A DNA stretch of 7,918 nucleotides from Thauera sp. Its GTDB lineage: Bacteria; Pseudomonadota; Gammaproteobacteria; Burkholderiales; Rhodocyclaceae. The stretch lies in assembly GCA_023150215.1 (NCBI GenBank), contig JAKLLJ010000149.1:1-7918 (forward strand), in the 5' to 3' direction. Below, piece after piece: positions 1 to 7,578 of this stretch; position 1 is the first letter of the stretch, and every line of letters begins with the position of its first letter. The translations under genes were made by a program, and so were the position numbers. The notes beneath the pieces are model-generated. The model made no database searches. It was not told the DNA's origin and saw only the letters and a list, made by a program, of their open reading frames with translations.

Positions 1-32
1 CTCGACACTGGTTTGGTGCATTGCACTATTTT

Positions 33-50
33 TTGGCGTAGTTCTTGCTA
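33..50 (+). promoter_or_regulatory. Probable sigma-54 (RpoN) promoter of the polysaccharide locus
   Basis: The -24 element TTGGC (33-37) and the -12 element TTGCT (45-49) are separated so that the invariant GG (35-36) and GC (47-48) have exactly 10 bases between them, as sigma-54 promoters require. The three bases after TGGC (GTA rather than ACG) are off-consensus. Transcription would start near position 60, leaving a leader of about 225 nt before the wza-like start at 285. The site lies in the only AT-rich stretch upstream of the first gene. A sigma-54 promoter would need an enhancer-binding activator; its binding sites are probably upstream of the window. The match is by eye, so a chance match is possible. 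Confidence 0.6.
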
Positions 51-100
51 TGAGGACTGCGCTGTTTCGTCCGCAACAAGGGGGAACTGCGGCGGCGGGC

Positions 101-120
101 TGCCTGGGCTCACCCGGGCA
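101..120 (+). other. Leader hairpin 1
   Basis: TGCCTGGG (101-108) pairs with CCCGGGCA (113-120) around the loop CTCA, giving 8 bp including one G-U wobble. No T-run follows, so it is not an obvious intrinsic terminator. It lies in the transcribed leader if the promoter at 33-50 is used. Confidence 0.4.
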
Positions 121-155
121 CGGCGCCCATCGGGGAGCGGGCTTGGCGTTTGCGC

Positions 156-177
156 GTGAGGAAATGAAAGACCTCAC
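156..177 (+). other. Leader hairpin 2 enclosing an SD-like site and a 10-codon ORF start
   Basis: GTGAGG (156-161) pairs perfectly with CCTCAC (172-177) around a 10-base purine-rich loop. The 5' arm contains GAGG, and an ATG at 164 in the loop opens a 10-codon ORF (MKDLTPRSIR) ending with TAA at 194-196. The GAGG is only 2 bases from the ATG, closer than usual for efficient initiation, so translation of this short ORF is doubtful. Confidence 0.3.
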
Positions 178-284
178 CCCGCGGTCGATTCGGTAAACGC
201 GTGCATGCAAACACACCGGGATGCCGTGGCGCTGCCGTTCGGGCAGGGTGCCGGGCGTCCCGGTTCATTCGAACGGGGTTTTCG

Positions 285-1502
285 ATGAGTCGTATCACCA
301 CCGACCAGACCGCCCTCGGCGCTTCCTGCCTGGGCGCACGCAGTCTCCTTCGCGGCGCTGTCATCGCCGCCGCAGCCGCCGCCATCGGCGGCTGCACGCT
401 GATCCCCGGCACCACCGGCAGCGCGATGCGCGAGCAATCCAGCGTGCCGCTGCCCGTCACCGAAGGCGAGCAGGCCGTCCCGGCCAACGTCAAGGTCCAG
501 CCGATCACCGCCCAGCTCATCCTCGACCAGCACCAGGCCGCCGAATCGCGCTTTCGCCGCGGCAACGCCGGGGGGCAGACCGCCACCCGCGCGGGCGGCA
601 AGCAGCTGCCCGGCGTCGACTACCAGGACTACAAGCTCGGCGCCGGCGACATCATCAACGTCATCGTCTGGGACCACCCCGAAATCACCATCCCGGCCGG
701 CTCCTACCGCTCGGCCGAGCAGTCCGGCACCCTGGTCGCCGAAGACGGCACCATCTTTTTCCCCTTCGCCGGCGTGGTCAAGGTCGCCGGCATGACCACC
801 CGCCAGGTGCGCGACGTGCTCGCCAAGCGCATGTCCAACGTCATCGAAAACGTCCAGCTCGACGTGCGCATCGTCGCCTTCCGCAGCAAGCGCGTGTATG
901 TGGTGGGCGAAGTCGGCAAGCCCGGCCTGCAGCCGATCGACGACATCCGCATGACCCTGGTCGAAGCCATCAACCGCGCCGGCAGCCTCACCGAAGAAGC
1001 CGACCATGCCAACGTGCTGCTCACCCGCGACGGCAAGACCTGGCGCGTCGACCTGCAGGCGCTGTACGAAGAAGGCGACGTGTCGCAAAACGTGCTGCTG
1101 CAGCCGGGCGACATCATCAACGTCCCCGACCGCCAGCTCAACAAGGTCTTCGTGCTCGGCGAAGTGCGCAACCCCGGCTCCTTCGTCATGAACAAGCGCC
1201 GCGCCACGCTCGCCGAAGCGCTGTCCGACGCCGGCTTCGTCAACCAGACCACGTCCGATCCGGCGTGGGTGTATGTGATGCGCACCGACAGCGGCAGTTC
1301 CGAGCTGTTCCACCTCAACGCCCAGTCGCCCGATGCGCTGCTGCTCGCCGAACGCTTCCCGCTGCTGCCGCGCGACGTGGTGTATGTCGACGTGGCCGCG
1401 GTGGCGCGCTGGAACCGCGTGGTCAGCAACATCCTGCCGACCTCGCAGATGCTGCAGCTCACCAGCGAGACGAGGTACCCGCTGTTCGGTGGGCGCCAGT
1501 GA
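285..1502 (+). CDS. wza: Outer-membrane polysaccharide export lipoprotein, Wza family
   Basis: This 405-residue protein should form the outer-membrane channel through which the polymer leaves the cell. E. coli Wza is 379 residues. The ATG at 285 was chosen because it gives a lipoprotein signal: arginines at 19 and 23, an alanine-rich core, and lipobox I-G-G-C with Cys37 as the lipidated residue. An in-frame GTG at 201 would add 28 residues that spoil this signal. A GGGG (275-278) six bases upstream is a weak ribosome site. A polysaccharide-export domain begins near Y113 (YKLGAGDIINVIVWDHPE) and runs to about 200. Two SLBB-type domains follow, near 203-285 (VYVVGEVGKPG) and 288-370 (VFVLGEVRNPG). 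The C-terminal segment near 371-391 (ARWNRVVSNILPT) matches the amphipathic helix that crosses the outer membrane in Wza. It is the first gene of the locus, next to its usual partner wzc. Confidence 0.93.
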   Translation: MSRITTDQTALGASCLGARSLLRGAVIAAAAAAIGGCTLIPGTTGSAMREQSSVPLPVTEGEQAVPANVKVQPITAQLILDQHQAAESRFRRGNAGGQTATRAGGKQLPGVDYQDYKLGAGDIINVIVWDHPEITIPAGSYRSAEQSGTLVAEDGTIFFPFAGVVKVAGMTTRQVRDVLAKRMSNVIENVQLDVRIVAFRSKRVYVVGEVGKPGLQPIDDIRMTLVEAINRAGSLTEEADHANVLLTRDGKTWRVDLQALYEEGDVSQNVLLQPGDIINVPDRQLNKVFVLGEVRNPGSFVMNKRRATLAEALSDAGFVNQTTSDPAWVYVMRTDSGSSELFHLNAQSPDALLLAERFPLLPRDVVYVDVAAVARWNRVVSNILPTSQMLQLTSETRYPLFGGRQ

Positions 1503-1777
1503 TGGCGGCTGCGGGTTCGCGGCTTCCGCCGCTCCTACATGAAGCGGTGGGGCGGGCTGTAGGAGCGGCGGAAGCCGCGAATGCGGCGGTTGGATGACCG
1601 CATCGCCGTTCGTGGGCGTGGTTGTTCGCGCCTGCCGGCGCTCCTACATTCGCGCCTTCCGGCGCTCCTACACAACGATTTGGCATTTACAAAACACAAC
1701 AGGAACTCAAACCCTTGCGTCGAGATACTGCACCTTCCGCTGTGGCTGACGCCGGCAATGCTGCGCGCGGCAAATCC
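1503..1777. repeat. Intergenic REP-like array 1 (four copies)
   Basis: Four 24-base palindromic units lie between wza and wzc: 1516-1539 (+), 1558-1581 (-), 1625-1648 (+) and 1649-1672 (+). Each reads TTCGCG, then a 5-bp stem with a 4-base loop, then CTCCTACA; the reverse strand carries the GTAG head typical of REP sequences. The first two are identical and inverted with an 18-base spacer, so the transcript could form a 24-bp hairpin. The last two abut with no spacer and have the alternative stem GCGCC/GGCGC. Their forward-strand translation gives the repeated peptide FAPAGAPT/FAPSGAPT, which should not be read as part of the next gene. Positions 1673-1714 are relatively AT-rich and hold a possible ribosome site at 1701-1705. 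There is no wzb phosphatase gene here, and no T-run marks a terminator. Confidence 0.9.
1701..1705 (+). promoter_or_regulatory. Possible ribosome binding site for an alternative TTG start of wzc
   Basis: AGGAA lies 9 bases before an in-frame TTG at 1715, within an AT-rich stretch. The ATG at 1778 has no recognisable ribosome site. Against the TTG, the 21 codons from 1715 to 1777 lack the C-ending bias of the gene and add a non-conserved-looking tail. The two signals conflict. Confidence 0.35.
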
Positions 1778-3970
1778 ATGCGGGACGATAAAGACGACTT
1801 CATCAACCTCGGCGAGATCATCGCCGTGTTGCGCGAATACAAATGGGTCATCCTCGCGGTCACCTTTTTTGCCCTCTTCATCGGCGCGGTCACGGCCTTC
1901 GTGTCCACGCCCATCTACCGCGCCGACGCGCTGGTGCAGGTCGAGGACAAGAGCAAGGCCAAGGGCGGGCTCGCTGCGCTGCGTGACGTCGAGGCCGTGC
2001 TGGGCGACGCCACCTCGGTGGCGGCCGAGCTCGAGATCCTGCGCTCGCGCATGATCCTCGGTCGCGTCGTCGATCGCCTCAACCTCTCCATCCGTGCCAC
2101 CCCCGACCACTTCCCCGTCTTCGGTCGCGCGCTCGCCCGCCGCTACAGCGGCGAGCAGCCCGCCGCGCCGCTGTTCGGGCTGGACGGCTACGCCTGGGGC
2201 GGCGAGCGCATCGACGTGCAAAGCCTCGAAGTGCCCAGCTACCTCCAGGGCCTGCCGCTCACCCTCGTCGCCGGCAACAACAACACCTTCAGCCTCTACG
2301 ACGACCAGGACCAGCACCTGCTCGACGGCACCGTCGGCCAGGCCGCCGCCAGCGCCGACGGCAAGACCACGCTCTTCATCGCCGAGCTCGTCGCCCGCCC
2401 CGGCACCCGCTTCAACCTCGCCCGCGTCGGCCAGACCCAGGCCATCGCCACCCTGCGCGACAACCTCGAAGTGCGCGAGCGCGCCCGCCAGTCCAACGTG
2501 ATCGAAGCCGCCTACAGCGGCACCGACCGCGCCGAGGTCGAGGCCATCCTCAACGAGATCCTCAACGCCTACCTGCGCCAGAACGTCGAATACCGCTCGG
2601 CCGAAGCCGAAGCCACCCTCGGCTTCCTCGCCGCCCAGCTCCCCGAGCTCAAGGGCCAGCTCGACAACGCCGAAGTCGCCTACAACGAATACCGCCAGAA
2701 CCGCGGCTCGGTCGACCTCACCCTCGAAACCCAGTCGGTGCTCGGCTCCATCGTCAAGGTCGACAACGACATCGTCGTGCTCCAGCAAAAGCGCGACGAA
2801 CTGCGCCAGCGCTTCACCGCCGAGCACCCCCAGGTCAAGGCGCTCGACTCCCAGCTCGGCCGCCTGCGCGCCGTGCGCGGCACCCTCGACAAGGACGTCA
2901 ACCGCCTCCCCGACACCCAGCAAACCGCGCTGCGCCTGCGTCGCGACGTCGAGGTCGCCACCGCGCTGTACACCAACCTGCTCAACAGCGCCCAGCAGCT
3001 GCGCGTGGCCCGTGCCGGCACCGTGGGCGACGTGCGCATCATCGATTCCGCCGCCACCGCGCCGCTGCCGGTGGCGCCGCGCAAGGCGCTCATCCTGCTG
3101 CTGTCGGGCGTGCTCGGCGTGCTCGGCGCGCTCGGCCTGGTGTGGGCCATCCGCAGCCTGCGCGTGGTGGTCGAAGACCCGCAGACCATCGAGCGCGAAC
3201 TCTCGCTGCCGGTGTACGCCACCGTGCCCGCCAGCCAGAACGAGACCCTGCTGTCGCGCGCCATCGCCCGCGGCAAGGCCGACAAGGGCCAACTGCTCGC
3301 CATCGCCCAGCCCGACGATGACGCCATGGAAAGCCTGCGCAGCCTGCGCACCACGCTGCACTTCGCCCTCCTCGGCGCCGAAAAAGGCTCGGTGCTCATC
3401 ACCGGCCCCGCCCCCGGTGTCGGCAAGAGCTTCATCAGCAAGAACCTCGCCGCCGTCCTCGCCCAGGCCGGCAAGCGCGTCATCGTGGTCGACGCCGACC
3501 TGCGCAAGGGCCACATCAACAAGGCCTTCGGCATGGCGCGCGGCATGGGCGTGTCCGACTACATCATGGGCATCATCGAACTGCGCGACATCATCCGGCC
3601 CACCGGCATCGACAACTTCTCGCTCATCACCACCGGCCAGATCCCGCCCAACCCGTCCGAATTGCTCATGCACCCGCGCTTCGCGCAACTGCTCGCCGAG
3701 CTCGAAAAGCAGTGCGACGTGCTGCTGATCGACGCCCCCCCGGTGCTTGCCGTGTCCGACGCCGCCATCATCGGCCGTCTGGTCGGCGCCACCCTGCTCG
3801 TCGCCCGCGCCGGCCGCCACCCCATCCGCGAACTCGAACAAGCCGTCCGCCGCTTCGACCAGGCCGGCGTGGAAGTCAAAGGCTTCGTCTTCAACGGCTT
3901 CGACCTCAAGCGCCAGCGCTACAGGTTCGGCTACGAGGGCTACCACTACCAATACAAGTACAAAGCCTAA
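1778..3970 (+). CDS. wzc: Polysaccharide co-polymerase fused to a bacterial tyrosine autokinase (Wzc/EpsG-like)
   Basis: This inner-membrane protein of 730 residues (E. coli Wzc is 720) should control polymer length and export by cycling tyrosine phosphorylation. The N-terminal Wzz domain has a first membrane segment near 23-42, followed by STPIYRADALVQVED. A long helical periplasmic region spans roughly 270-405. A GDVRIID stretch, like the Wzz GNVR signature, and PLPVAPRK precede a second membrane segment at about 437-455. The cytoplasmic kinase has the oligomerisation motif E518-x2-R521-x2-R524, Walker A GPAPGVGKS (543-551, K550), Walker A' VVDADLRKG (D572, D574) and Walker B LLIDAPP (D652). 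The C-terminus carries six tyrosines (715, 719, 722, 724, 726, 728), the usual autophosphorylation cluster. The start is uncertain: a TTG at 1715 would add 21 residues. The cognate Wzb phosphatase is not in the window. Confidence 0.94.
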   Translation: MRDDKDDFINLGEIIAVLREYKWVILAVTFFALFIGAVTAFVSTPIYRADALVQVEDKSKAKGGLAALRDVEAVLGDATSVAAELEILRSRMILGRVVDRLNLSIRATPDHFPVFGRALARRYSGEQPAAPLFGLDGYAWGGERIDVQSLEVPSYLQGLPLTLVAGNNNTFSLYDDQDQHLLDGTVGQAAASADGKTTLFIAELVARPGTRFNLARVGQTQAIATLRDNLEVRERARQSNVIEAAYSGTDRAEVEAILNEILNAYLRQNVEYRSAEAEATLGFLAAQLPELKGQLDNAEVAYNEYRQNRGSVDLTLETQSVLGSIVKVDNDIVVLQQKRDELRQRFTAEHPQVKALDSQLGRLRAVRGTLDKDVNRLPDTQQTALRLRRDVEVATALYTNLLNSAQQLRVARAGTVGDVRIIDSAATAPLPVAPRKALILLLSGVLGVLGALGLVWAIRSLRVVVEDPQTIERELSLPVYATVPASQNETLLSRAIARGKADKGQLLAIAQPDDDAMESLRSLRTTLHFALLGAEKGSVLITGPAPGVGKSFISKNLAAVLAQAGKRVIVVDADLRKGHINKAFGMARGMGVSDYIMGIIELRDIIRPTGIDNFSLITTGQIPPNPSELLMHPRFAQLLAELEKQCDVLLIDAPPVLAVSDAAIIGRLVGATLLVARAGRHPIRELEQAVRRFDQAGVEVKGFVFNGFDLKRQRYRFGYEGYHYQYKYKA

Positions 3971-4188
3971 AAAAGCCCCCCTGTAAAAACGCCCCTGTAG
4001 GAGCGGCGGAAGCCGCGAACCCCGCCGCGCACATCGCAACCGCCCGAATTCGCGGCTTCCGCCGCTCCTACAAAACCATATTCGCGGCTGCCGCCGCTCC
4101 TACATGCGTTTCACCCGCATCACGCGTTTCACCACCACCTGCGATGTTGCTGTTTTGCAACTGTTTTAACTTTTATGAGGTTCCCACC
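3971..4188. repeat. Intergenic REP-like array 2 (three copies)
   Basis: Copies lie at 3996-4019 (-), 4049-4072 (+) and 4081-4104 (+). The first two are identical inverted copies 29 bases apart, able to form a perfect 24-bp hairpin in the transcript. The third differs only in its loop (TGCC instead of TTCC). Just before the first copy, CCCCCCTGTA at 3976-3985 matches the sequence that leads into the first copy of array 3, but here the repeat body is missing. From 4105 to 4188 I see only the ribosome binding site of the next gene. Confidence 0.9.
4176..4180 (+). promoter_or_regulatory. Ribosome binding site that sets the wecA-like start
   Basis: TGAGG lies 8 bases before the ATG at 4189. It favours this start over the in-frame ATG at 4144, which would add 15 residues (MLLFCNCFNFYEVPT) in a stretch that does not resemble the family's N-terminus. 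Confidence 0.65.
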
Positions 4189-5751
4189 ATGCAAGGGTTG
4201 ATTGCATTGGCACTTGGCGCTGCGCTGTCCGCTCTCGTCATTCGGGCGATGATCGGCATTGCGCCCAAGGTCGGGCTGGTCGATCATCCCGGCGAGCACA
4301 AGCAGCATGAGCATGTCACGCCCTTCGTCGGCGGGTTTGGCGTGCTGGCGGCCTTGCTGGTGGCGGTGGGGATGTTGTTGTGGCTCGACCCGGCGCACGC
4401 CACCGCCTGGTTCTCGCTCGCGTTCTGCGGGGTGGTCATGTTTGCCGTCGGCCTCGCCGACGACCGCTGGAAACTGTCGGCCCGCATCCGGCTCGTCATC
4501 CAGGCGGGCCTGGCGCTGGTCATGGTGTTTGGCGGCGGTGTGGTGCTGGCCGACATCGGCAATGCCTTCTTCACCGGCGCCATCACCATGGGCTTTGCCG
4601 CCGCGGTGCCCTTCACCGTCTTCGGCACCGTGGGCTGCATCAACGCGCTCAACATGGTCGACGGCATCGACGGCCTCTCGGGCACCATCGCCGCCGGCAC
4701 CCTGGCGCTCATCGCGCTGGTGTCGGGCCTGGGCGGGGAGGGCGGCACCCACCTGATCGCCATGGGCCTGCTCGGCGGCGTCATCGGCTTCCTGTGGTTC
4801 AACCTGCGCTTCGGCAAGCAGCACCGCGCCCGCGTGTTCATGGGTGACAACGGCAGCATGACGCTCGGCCTCTTGCTGTGCTGGCTGCTCATCACCATCA
4901 CCCAGGGCGAAGACGCCCTCGTGCCCCCCATCGTCGCGCTGTGGATCTTCGCGCTGCCGCTCATCGACACCCTCAGCGTCATGTTCCGCCGCATCTGGCT
5001 CGGCAAGTCGCCCTTCAGCCCCGACCGCAACCACCTCCACCACCTGCTGCAGCGCGCCGGCTTCCGCGTCGAAAACACCGTCACCCTCATGGGCACCGCC
5101 CACCTGGTGCTCGGCGCCACCGGCATCATCGGCGCCTGGATGGGCGTTCACGAAGGCGTGCTCGCGCTCGGCTGGCTCGGCGTGCTCATCGCCTACATGC
5201 GCCTCACCGCCCGCCCGTGGCGCTTCGTTCCGATCCTGCGTGGCCTGCATCACATGCTGGGCCTCACCCCGGCGCGCAACATCGGCGTCTTCTTCGGTAA
5301 CTGCACGCTCGAACACGTCGAGCAGATCAACGCCCTGGTCGCCCCCCAGCTCGACAACCACACCATCTTCCGCACCCGCATCTACCAGCGCGGCGTCGCC
5401 AGCGGTCGCCCCGGCACCCGCTACGCCGTGGTGCAGATCATCATCGACGACGAAACCGCCCCGCTGCGCCACCAGGACCTCTACATGCGCCTCATCCGTC
5501 GCGCCGTGCGCCCCATCGAAGGCGTCTACGTGCGCGGCTACGTCCACCGCGACAAGCTCAACGACCCCCGCGTCAATGCCGTCCCCATCGCCAACGACCA
5601 GCGTACCCGCGAACGCCGCAGCGACGACTGCGCCCTGATCGAAGAGTCCTTCACCTATGTCCGCGACGGCCGCATCGTCGAACAACAGATCAACCACCCC
5701 CTGAAACAGCGCCGCCCCACCCTCGACCCCGCCCCCCAATCCCCCCTGTAG
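4189..5751 (+). CDS. wecA: Undecaprenyl-phosphate HexNAc-1-phosphate transferase (WecA/MraY superfamily) with extra C-terminal domain
   Basis: This integral membrane enzyme should transfer HexNAc-1-phosphate from a UDP-sugar to undecaprenyl phosphate, the first step of repeat-unit assembly at the cytoplasmic face. Family motifs are intact: DHPGEHKQHEHVTPFVGG (32-49), the Mg-binding pair D91-D92 in GLADDRWKL, NMVDGIDGLSG (155-165, with D158 and D161), VFMGDNGS (216-223), and PFSPDRNHLHH (275-285) with the HxHH carbohydrate-recognition motif. Motif spacing closely follows E. coli WecA. About 11 membrane segments are expected, the last ending near residue 340. E. coli WecA ends at 367, but this protein continues to 520 with a hydrophilic, Arg- and Asp-rich tail of about 165 residues that I do not recognise. 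The TAG stop lies inside a REP-like repeat. The exact sugar (GlcNAc, GalNAc or another) cannot be read from the sequence. Confidence 0.92.
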   Translation: MQGLIALALGAALSALVIRAMIGIAPKVGLVDHPGEHKQHEHVTPFVGGFGVLAALLVAVGMLLWLDPAHATAWFSLAFCGVVMFAVGLADDRWKLSARIRLVIQAGLALVMVFGGGVVLADIGNAFFTGAITMGFAAAVPFTVFGTVGCINALNMVDGIDGLSGTIAAGTLALIALVSGLGGEGGTHLIAMGLLGGVIGFLWFNLRFGKQHRARVFMGDNGSMTLGLLLCWLLITITQGEDALVPPIVALWIFALPLIDTLSVMFRRIWLGKSPFSPDRNHLHHLLQRAGFRVENTVTLMGTAHLVLGATGIIGAWMGVHEGVLALGWLGVLIAYMRLTARPWRFVPILRGLHHMLGLTPARNIGVFFGNCTLEHVEQINALVAPQLDNHTIFRTRIYQRGVASGRPGTRYAVVQIIIDDETAPLRHQDLYMRLIRRAVRPIEGVYVRGYVHRDKLNDPRVNAVPIANDQRTRERRSDDCALIEESFTYVRDGRIVEQQINHPLKQRRPTLDPAPQSPL

Positions 5752-5936
5752 GAGCGGCGGCAGCCGCGAACCCAGCACCGACGACATCTGGCGCTCTTGC
5801 AAAAGTCTATTCGCGGCTGCCGCCTCTCCTACATAAAAGCCCTGTTCGCGGCTTCCGCCGCTCCTACACAAGCCTTATTCGCGGCTGCAGCCGCTCCTAC
5901 ATCACCTTCACATCAACCTTTTCTCATCTGCCTGCC
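5747..5936. repeat. Intergenic REP-like array 3 (four copies), overlapping the wecA stop codon
   Basis: Copies lie at 5747-5770 (-), 5810-5833 (+), 5845-5868 (+) and 5878-5901 (+). The first begins inside the wecA-like gene and supplies its TAG (5749-5751). The second is its inverted partner, 39 bases away, with one mismatch (T at 5825) that breaks one stem pair. The third matches the commonest unit of arrays 1 and 2. The fourth has the loop TGCA, making its core GCGGCTGCAGCCGC a complete palindrome. Positions 5902-5936 are pyrimidine-rich leader for the next gene. Confidence 0.9.
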
Positions 5937-7214
<1,278 letters not shown>

Positions 7215-7578
7215 TCCCGACGCCGTGTTCGCGCCTGCCGGCGCTCCTACAGAAACCGCCACGCGTCGCGGACCTCTTGTAGGAGCTGCGGCAGCTGCGA
7301 ATGGACCGAAATGGAGACGCCGCGATCGGACCGCGATGCCCTTGTAGGAGCGCCGGCAGGCGCGAATACGGCCCCACACCCCGCCACAACGCCCCTTGTC
7401 ATCGCCCCGCGCCAAACACCCGACCGCCCCAACTTGAAACCGCCGCCCGCCACCTCTTCCGCCCGATAGCCCTCGCCACCGCCTTCCGATAGAACGACTC
7501 GCCCCCTCACACGCCGGTCATGCAATCGGACTATCATTCCGGCCTCGTTTCTGCCCGACATATTCCTCGGAGATAGCC
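7215..7578. repeat. Intergenic REP-like array 4 (three copies) plus unassigned spacer
   Basis: Copies lie at 7228-7251 (+), 7278-7301 (-) and 7343-7366 (-). The first and third are exact inverted copies with the GCGCC/GGCGC stem, also found in array 1, and are 91 bases apart. The middle copy is divergent (arms GCTGC and GCTGC) and loses the central stem pair. Positions 7367-7578 contain no repeat or gene I can support. A CCGATAG occurs twice in this stretch, without clear meaning. At 364 bases this is the longest gap, so a separate promoter for the last gene is possible, but I found no convincing -35/-10 or sigma-54 match. Confidence 0.88.
7569..7572 (+). promoter_or_regulatory. Ribosome binding site of the wlbA-like gene
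   Basis: GGAG lies 6 bases before the ATG at 7579, good spacing and sequence, which supports this start. Confidence 0.6.

Noticed and set aside
201..284. Upstream GTG start extending wza by 28 residues
   Set aside because: It lacks a ribosome site and would place 64 residues before the lipobox cysteine; the ATG at 285 gives a normal lipoprotein signal.
1622..1714. N-terminal extension of wzc through repeat-encoded FAPAGAPT peptides
   Set aside because: The residues are direct translations of two tandem REP-like units and are unlikely to be part of the protein.
1535..4039. 834-codon open frame on the minus strand opposite wzc
   Set aside because: It is a shadow of the C-ending codon bias of wzc: reversed NNC codons begin with G and cannot be stops. 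Its translation is a low-complexity Gly/Ala/Val/Asp/Glu string without family motifs, while the plus strand has clear Wzc motifs.
3971..4104. Rho-independent terminators at the inverted repeats
   Set aside because: The stems are strong, but no T-run follows any of them, and the genes continue in the same direction with related functions.
4129..5871. 580-codon minus-strand open frame opposite wecA
   Set aside because: Same composition artefact; it runs through the REP-like repeats at its end and has no recognisable domain.
7434..7537. Sigma-70 promoter for the wlbA-like gene (TTGAAA at 7434, TATCAT at 7532)
   Set aside because: The two boxes are far too distant to act together and neither has a partner at 16-18 bases.
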